Below, in pieces: positions 34,448 through 38,957 of a stretch of DNA of 38,957 nucleotides (its first letter is position 1; the number at the start of each line of letters is the position of its first letter). This DNA comes from Campylobacterales bacterium (GTDB taxonomy: Bacteria > Campylobacterota > Campylobacteria > Campylobacterales > Nitratiruptoraceae), in assembly GCA_027065825.1 (NCBI GenBank), contig JAMONM010000058.1, forward strand, positions 1 through 38,957. The letters are read 5' to 3'. A program made the position numbers and the translations under genes. Under the pieces are notes generated by a model. That model saw only the letters and a program-made list of their open reading frames with translations. It was not told the DNA's origin and did no database searches.

Positions 34448-35047
34448 ATGATTAGGTTGGCTTTGTCCTCTGTGATAGCGCTATTGCTGTTGGCCGGCTG
34501 CGCCAAGGAGAGTTCCGAGGAGGCAAAAAAGCAGGCTTCCGCTAAAGAGAGCGCAACGCAAACGCTGCAGCAGAACCTCCAAGATGAAAAACAGGAAACA
34601 AAAACAGAGACAGAGAGTGGATCCTCCGATACTCAAACTAAAAGCTCTTCTGGCGAAGCGGCGGCGGCAGAGATGGAGAATACTCTAAAGCAAGCCGAGT
34701 CCGCCGCTAGCGAGAATATATCCAATGCCGCAACCGAAGCTTCCGCCGCGGTTTCGGATCGGATCGAGGATAAAAAAGAGGAGCTAAAAGAGAGCGTCGA
34801 TATCGACGGAGCGAAACTGTACGCGAAATGCGCAGGCTGTCACGGTCAAAAAGGCGAAAAGAAAGCTCTTGGCAAATCGGCCCCCATAGGAGGACTCTCC
34901 AAAGAGTCGCTACTAGAGAGCTTAAAAGGGTATAGGGCCGGAGATCTGAACAGATACGGAATGGGAGCCCTCATGAAATCCCAGGTCTCCTCATTCGGGG
35001 ACAAGGAACTGGAGAAGCTGGCCGAATATATCTCCTCCCTCAAATAG
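34448..35047 (+). CDS. Cytochrome c lipoprotein with long low-complexity linker
   Basis: The 199-residue lipoprotein has a signal peptide ending in L-L-A-G-C, so C18 should be lipidated. Residues 19-118 are a Glu/Ala/Ser/Lys/Gln-rich, probably helical or disordered linker without cysteines. The last 80 residues are a class I cytochrome c with C128-x-x-C131-H132 and M172 or M176 as likely axial ligand. It should be a membrane-tethered periplasmic electron carrier, perhaps between the bc1 and cbb3 complexes. It is convergent with moeA, overlapping 8 bp at the 3' ends. Confidence 0.85.
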   Translation: MIRLALSSVIALLLLAGCAKESSEEAKKQASAKESATQTLQQNLQDEKQETKTETESGSSDTQTKSSSGEAAAAEMENTLKQAESAASENISNAATEASAAVSDRIEDKKEELKESVDIDGAKLYAKCAGCHGQKGEKKALGKSAPIGGLSKESLLESLKGYRAGDLNRYGMGALMKSQVSSFGDKELEKLAEYISSLK

Positions 35048-36263
35048 CTTCGCTAAAGATCTCCGTTCGCCGGGCCGATAAAGAGTCGGGTCCGGTGGGG
35101 AGGAAAATCACCTCCGCCCCCTCTTTGAGTGGTTTGTCTCTGTTTGCTGCCAGGATGAAGCCGTTGGCGAAAGCCATAGGCGAGACCATTCCCGGCCCCT
35201 GTTTTTTCGATACGACAAAAGATTTTCCGTCAAAACTTCCTACGAGAGCCGTTACCCTTTTTACTGGCTTTATCTCTCCTTTTAGCGCGGTTCGTATAGT
35301 CTTGTGAAACCGTTCATTCGCCCCTTTTAGTACGCCTATAATCGCTTTGCCGAAAATTTCGAAATTGATCGCGGCGGCCAGAGGGTTGCCCGGCAGATTC
35401 AGAATATAGCACTCTTGCGCTTTTGCGAAGGTTGTTGGTTTTCCCGGTTTGATCTCAACTTTGTCGAAATAGATCGTAGCTCCGCTCTCTGCAAAAGCGG
35501 CTTTCGTAAAGTCCGCCTCTCCTACGCTTACGCCTCCGCTGGTAACTATCAGATCGAAATCGCTTAGGGCTTTAGATATAATATTCTTGATCGACTCTTT
35601 GTCATCTTTGCAACCGCCCAGAAGGAGGGTTTCGCATCCGAGTTCGATCGCTCTTTGATATAGCATAGGGGCGTTTGAGTTGTATATGCTTCCTTCGGTT
35701 AGCTGCTGGTACGGCATTTTCAGTTCGCTTCCGGTGGCCAATATAGCCACTTTCGGCTTTCGTTTTACTTCAATATGAGATATTCCCTGAGAGGCTAAAA
35801 GCGCTATTTTGTAAGGAGTTAGAGTCTCTCCCTCATTTATGAGCACTTCGCCCTCTTTTATATCTTCGCCGCTTCGTCTTATATTAGCGAATGGGGAAAT
35901 TTCGTTGTAAAATATTACCTTGTCGCCTTCGAGGGTAATATCCTCTTGTGGAACCACCGCTTCGCATCCTAAAGGAATTCTGGCTCCCGTCATTATTTTG
36001 ACTGTTTTGTCTTCTTCTATTTTTAACTCTCTGTCGTCTCCTGCCAGCAGGGTGTCGATAACCGACAAACTCTTTCCTCTCTGCTTTGTTTTTACGCAGT
36101 AGCCGTCCATTGCGGAATTGTCGAATCGAGGGAGCGATATTTTTGCCCGGTACTCTTTCGCGCATACTCTGCCCAGTGCCGATTCTATCGGAATCTCATA
36201 CGATAACGGATCCTTTTTTATCGAGTAGATTATCTCAAGGCCTTCTTTAGGTGTTACTTTCAT
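35040..36263 (-). CDS. moeA: Molybdopterin molybdenumtransferase
   Basis: MoeA inserts molybdate into adenylylated molybdopterin. The 407-residue protein has the family landmarks: R-F-D-N-S-A-M-D-G-Y near residue 55, M-T-G-A-R-I-P, A-T-G-S-E-L, V-T-S-G-G-V-S-V-G-E-A-D-F and L-P-G-N-P-L-A-A. The start is ATG 36263, preceded by AAGGA; an in-frame ATG 24 bp further out would put that site inside the gene. It is divergent from the gene at 36313. Confidence 0.96.
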   Translation of the reverse strand: MKVTPKEGLEIIYSIKKDPLSYEIPIESALGRVCAKEYRAKISLPRFDNSAMDGYCVKTKQRGKSLSVIDTLLAGDDRELKIEEDKTVKIMTGARIPLGCEAVVPQEDITLEGDKVIFYNEISPFANIRRSGEDIKEGEVLINEGETLTPYKIALLASQGISHIEVKRKPKVAILATGSELKMPYQQLTEGSIYNSNAPMLYQRAIELGCETLLLGGCKDDKESIKNIISKALSDFDLIVTSGGVSVGEADFTKAAFAESGATIYFDKVEIKPGKPTTFAKAQECYILNLPGNPLAAAINFEIFGKAIIGVLKGANERFHKTIRTALKGEIKPVKRVTALVGSFDGKSFVVSKKQGPGMVSPMAFANGFILAANRDKPLKEGAEVIFLPTGPDSLSARRTEIFSEAI

Positions 36264-36269
36264 ATAATT

Positions 36270-36274
36270 TCCTT
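36270..36274 (-). promoter_or_regulatory. Ribosome binding site fixing the moeA start
   Basis: AAGGA on the minus strand lies 6 nt before ATG 36263 and rules out the ATG 24 bp upstream as main start. Confidence 0.6.
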
Positions 36275-36278
36275 TTGA

Positions 36279-36284
36279 TATAAT
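36279..36284 (+). promoter_or_regulatory. -10 element in the moeA / membrane protein divergent gap
   Basis: There is an exact TATAAT 28 bp before the ATG at 36313. The gap is only 49 bp, so the moeA promoter must overlap it. Confidence 0.45.
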
Positions 36285-36312
36285 CATCTTATACGAAAAT
36301 CAAAGGGTTGCG

Positions 36313-36720
36313 ATGTTTGAAATGAGTGTCGATATACATAAGCTGTTGGCGCTGTTTATGATTTTATCACAATTAGCTTATTTTGCGATCAAAAAAGAGT
36401 CCAATTTTATTCTTTTTTCCGAGAAGTTTCGAACGATGCTGCTCGTTCAGAATGTTATTTTGGGAATGGTCGGTTTCACCGGACTTCTGGCCATGGCTTT
36501 GACGGGTTTCGCGCACTGGAGCGTTTCTGTGGTTTTGATGATTTTTTTGTATGTGGGGGTCGTAGTACACCAGATACTTCTGTATCGTCGGATACGACCT
36601 ATAAAATCTAAAGAGTTCGATCTGCAAAACGAATTTAAATCCTACGCTTCTAAAATCTATCTGAGCGAAGCCGCGGCCGGCGCCGGCTTGTACATTCTTT
36701 CGGGACTGATGGGAAGATGA
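36313..36720 (+). CDS. Small integral membrane protein, unknown function
   Basis: The 135-residue protein has four predicted helices (about residues 8-25, 43-63, 68-88 and 115-132) and a basic cytoplasmic loop (R-R-I-R-P-I-K). I do not recognise a family. It has AAAGGG 6 nt before the ATG and overlaps rsmE by ATGA at 36717, so it is co-translated with it. Nothing in the sequence points to a substrate. Confidence 0.7.
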   Translation: MFEMSVDIHKLLALFMILSQLAYFAIKKESNFILFSEKFRTMLLVQNVILGMVGFTGLLAMALTGFAHWSVSVVLMIFLYVGVVVHQILLYRRIRPIKSKEFDLQNEFKSYASKIYLSEAAAGAGLYILSGLMGR

Positions 36721-37382
36721 AATTTCTATATCATCGCGATGCGGCAAAAGAGAGGGTTCTGCTCGAAGGCGAGGAGTATCGACATCTTTTTAAAAGCCGC
36801 AGGCATAAACGCGGAGAGCTACTACTGCTTAGAAATATGAAAGACGGCAATCTATACAGGTACAAGATTTTAGAAGTTGACAGAAAATTCGCTCTTTTGC
36901 AACTGGAGGATATGGAGCAAAAAGAGAGTCTGCCTCTAGGTTTTTTACGACTGGGTTGGTGCGTGATAGATCCCAAAACGGTGGAGAAGAGTCTGCCGAT
37001 GCTGAACGAAATAGGCGTATCCTCGATATGTTTTGTGTATTGCGAAAGGAGCCAGAGAAATTTTCGTCTTAGAATGGAAAAGCTAAAAAAAATATTGATA
37101 TCCTCTTCTCAACAGTGCGGCAGAAGCCGCCTGATGGAGCTTGAGGTATACGATTCGCTGGAGAGATTTTTATCGGACTATCCGGACTGCGCCGTTTTGG
37201 ACTTTGGCGGCGAGGTTCTCGAAAACGAGAAACCGCGTACGCTCTTGGTCGGTTGCGAGGGGGGATTTTCCCAAAAAGAGAGGGAGCTGTTTAAAGATCG
37301 TAAAATTTTTTCCTTACGAACCGACAATGTTTTAAAGAGCGAAACGGCCGCCGTAGCCGCCGCGGCCAAAATATTACTGTGA
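36717..37382 (+). CDS. rsmE: 16S rRNA (uracil1498-N3)-methyltransferase
   Basis: This 221-residue SPOUT methyltransferase has an N-terminal PUA-like domain (H-L-F-K-S-R-R-H-K-R-G-E) and a C-terminal knot. The SAM loop reads G-C-E-G-G-F at residues 179-184 (usually G-P-E-G-G-F), followed by L-K-S-E-T-A-A-V-A-A. It methylates U1498 in the decoding region of 16S rRNA. It overlaps neighbours by 4 bp on both sides. Confidence 0.9.
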   Translation: MKFLYHRDAAKERVLLEGEEYRHLFKSRRHKRGELLLLRNMKDGNLYRYKILEVDRKFALLQLEDMEQKESLPLGFLRLGWCVIDPKTVEKSLPMLNEIGVSSICFVYCERSQRNFRLRMEKLKKILISSSQQCGRSRLMELEVYDSLERFLSDYPDCAVLDFGGEVLENEKPRTLLVGCEGGFSQKERELFKDRKIFSLRTDNVLKSETAAVAAAAKILL

Positions 37383-38638
37383 GAGTCGCCGGTATGAAGA
37401 AGATTCTATTCTCTTGCGAGTCGGATAGGACTCGTTGCGTTACCTTGAGCCGTCGAAACGGAAAATATACGATTGTCTCCGAAGAAACCACCGGTTTTGC
37501 CGACTGCTCCGAGGCCGGCTTTGATATATACGTGGCGGTCGATCCCGCAAAGATGAAGCGGCTTAGAATCGAAAATATAAGCGATAAGATCGACAAGAAG
37601 GATCTTGCGAAGAGCTTGCGGCTCAGGCTGGAACTGGAGGGGGAAAAGAGCCGCTTTTTCGTATACGATTACGATAAAAACGGTTCGGTCGCCTTGATCG
37701 AGTATCTTTCCTCTGATGAGTGCGAAGATGTTTTGTCAAAATCGAAAATCGCATGCGCGTGGCATCACGCCCTGATCTGTTATTACTCTTTGAAACATCC
37801 GGAGGTTTCCTCTTTTACGGGAGCGCATATATACGAGGGGGGGTTTCTGTTTTTCGCGTATCACGAAAGGGTTTTGTATCTGCGCAACAGAAAGAGCGAC
37901 GCCAGAAGAATCAAAGATGAAATAGCCAAAAGCAGAGAGTACGTCCTAAGAGCTTTCGATTTCGATTCTCAACGGTTTTATCTAAGCGGATCTACCGCGG
38001 TTTGCGATGAATTTGAGGAAAATTTCGCAGGCGCGTGCGCCAGTATAGCCCTTTGCGAAACGATTGAGGTGCCGCCTTCCAAAGCCGTTTCGGATCTGAA
38101 TATATTTTCGCTCCTATTTTGCGAAGAGTCCGAATATAATCTGGTAGCCGACTATCTACGAAAAAAGAGCAAAAACGCCAAACTCGCATTTTTAGGCGTT
38201 ATAGCTGTTTTGGCGGTTTTTGCCTATTCGGTTAACTTTTTCTACAACGCATATTCCGAGTATGAAAGATCGAAAGAGACTTTTGAAAAGGTGATGGACA
38301 GACTGAACCTCCTGGTGGAAAAATCTCCGCCAAGATCGCAAAGCGAGTTTTATGTAAGACTTTCGAAACTCTCCAAAAAAGCGGCGAAAAGCGGCTTTGC
38401 GACCCTTTTGGAAAGATACGGGGATATTTTTATTTTTCCTCCGAAAAAGGTGATTTTCGATAGAGGCGCTTTTCTTGCGGAGTTTGAGCTAAAGTTTGAC
38501 GATCCTTTCGAAATTATCGGGGTCCAAGAGAGGCTCGAGAGGGTTTTGAGAGGACATAAAGAGCTGCGTTATCGGTTCGAGACGGATTTCCAAAAAGGGG
38601 AGCTTAAACTTTCGGTTTCACTCGGGGGAAGCAAATGA
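37379..38638 (+). CDS. PilM/PilN- or GspL-like inner-membrane protein of a secretion/competence system
   Basis: This 419-residue protein has a cytoplasmic domain (1 to about 265) with the strand/helix pattern of a degenerate actin-like fold, one transmembrane helix (about 268-288), a short coiled coil and a periplasmic domain (about 325-415) that looks like the small alpha-beta domain of PilN/GspL. This is the architecture of the platform protein GspL, or of PilM fused to PilN. From memory, C. jejuni has its transformation gene ctsX (Cj1475c) in a comparable place, so this may be its counterpart. GTG 37379 overlaps the rsmE stop; ATG 37394 is the alternative start. Confidence 0.6.
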   Translation: MRVAGMKKILFSCESDRTRCVTLSRRNGKYTIVSEETTGFADCSEAGFDIYVAVDPAKMKRLRIENISDKIDKKDLAKSLRLRLELEGEKSRFFVYDYDKNGSVALIEYLSSDECEDVLSKSKIACAWHHALICYYSLKHPEVSSFTGAHIYEGGFLFFAYHERVLYLRNRKSDARRIKDEIAKSREYVLRAFDFDSQRFYLSGSTAVCDEFEENFAGACASIALCETIEVPPSKAVSDLNIFSLLFCEESEYNLVADYLRKKSKNAKLAFLGVIAVLAVFAYSVNFFYNAYSEYERSKETFEKVMDRLNLLVEKSPPRSQSEFYVRLSKLSKKAAKSGFATLLERYGDIFIFPPKKVIFDRGAFLAEFELKFDDPFEIIGVQERLERVLRGHKELRYRFETDFQKGELKLSVSLGGSK

Positions 38639-38957
38639 GAGCGCTTATATCCGCCGTGTTGGTAATTTGCGTTTTTTCTTTTTCCCTGGCGGTAGGCGGA
38701 TGTTACCTATACAAAAAGGCGCAGGGATACCTAACGGCCTCTTTCGAAAACCGAAAAAAGATAGACGATCTCATCAAAAAGGATTTGCTGATTCAAAGGG
38801 CAAAAAAACTGGAGATAGAACCCGCTCGAAATTACGAGACTGCGAAAAAAACGGCAGTATGGGCCTACGAAAGAGCCAAGGAGAGAGGCTTTGAATTGAT
38901 AGATTACAAAAAAGGGAGAGATTTGATCTACATGCGTTTAAAAGCGACCGGTTCCGA
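38635..38957 (+). CDS. Small TM protein, possibly GspM/PilO-like (3' truncated by window)
   Basis: 107 codons are visible before the window ends. An N-terminal transmembrane helix (about residues 2-25) is followed by a highly charged helical stretch rich in Lys, Glu and Arg that could form a coiled coil. It overlaps the preceding gene by ATGA. A bitopic protein with a coiled coil directly after a PilN/GspL-like gene is where PilO or GspM is expected. The sequence alone does not prove the family. Confidence 0.6.
   Translation, partial: MRALISAVLVICVFSFSLAVGGCYLYKKAQGYLTASFENRKKIDDLIKKDLLIQRAKKLEIEPARNYETAKKTAVWAYERAKERGFELIDYKKGRDLIYMRLKATGS

Noticed and set aside
1-38957. CRISPR arrays, insertion sequences, prophage, toxin-antitoxin or defence islands
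   Set aside because: I read both strands for direct repeats, transposase or integrase motifs and phage genes and found none; the genes look like conserved chromosomal backbone.

Overview
The window is a gene-dense chromosomal segment of a Campylobacterota (epsilonproteobacterial) bacterium, probably a respiratory, vent- or sediment-type member related to Sulfurimonas, Nitratiruptor or Hydrogenimonas. Evidence for this is the ccoNOQP order followed by a DUF4006 gene, a four-subunit PorCDAB oxidoreductase, a short AddB next to AddA, a diheme cytochrome c1 in the bc1 operon, the HQWRQP-type histidine kinase box, and AT-rich TATAAT-like promoters. The genus is inference. I saw no tRNA, rRNA, CRISPR array, insertion sequence or prophage, and no gene-free stretch over 300 bp. 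The longest gap is the 233 bp ahead of ccoN.

Layout. 1-987: 3' end of a TonB-dependent receptor. 1091-4160: TauE/DsbD-like membrane protein, histidine kinase and response regulator. 4394-9088: cbb3 oxidase operon ccoNOQP with four accessory genes (DUF4006, a 33-residue membrane peptide, a TPM-like periplasmic protein, FixH), running without a gap into addB and addA (9085-14108). 14189-15001: rplM-rpsI. 15047-17667: periplasmic rhodanese, orphan peptide-binding protein, HAD phosphatase. 17786-21013: porCDAB. 21100-25347: packed run luxS, a small NifX-like gene, arsC-like, mnmC-like methyltransferase, diguanylate cyclase, AMMECR1. 25344-26443 (minus): ribE-thpR. 26520-29263: mnmG and an unknown gene. 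29327-32020: petABC. 32126-34437: moaA-queE-queD. 34448-35047: cytochrome c lipoprotein. 35040-36263 (minus): moeA. 36313-38957: membrane protein, rsmE, and the start of an apparent secretion/competence-pseudopilus operon cut by the window edge.

How it fits together. The bc1 complex (petABC) and cbb3 oxidase (ccoNOQP) form the high-affinity oxygen branch of the respiratory chain. PorCDAB links pyruvate and acetyl-CoA to low-potential ferredoxin. MoaA/MoeA make molybdopterin cofactor, QueE/QueD make the queuosine precursor, and MnmG plus the MnmC-like enzyme modify tRNA wobble uridines. The segment from the kinase through addAB, rplM-rpsI and the HAD gene resembles, from memory, the Campylobacter jejuni Cj1493c-Cj1475c region, so it looks like conserved backbone.

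I found no clear new defence or mobile system. The best leads are the accessory cassette behind ccoP with an unlisted 33-residue membrane peptide, a Crp/Fnr-geometry inverted repeat just downstream of the ccoN promoter, a calcium-loop-like insert in CcoO, a TauE-family gene without an ordinary start codon, and the PilM/PilN-like pair at the right edge. Several starts were moved inward from the longest possible ORF on ribosome-binding-site and gene-overlap evidence.
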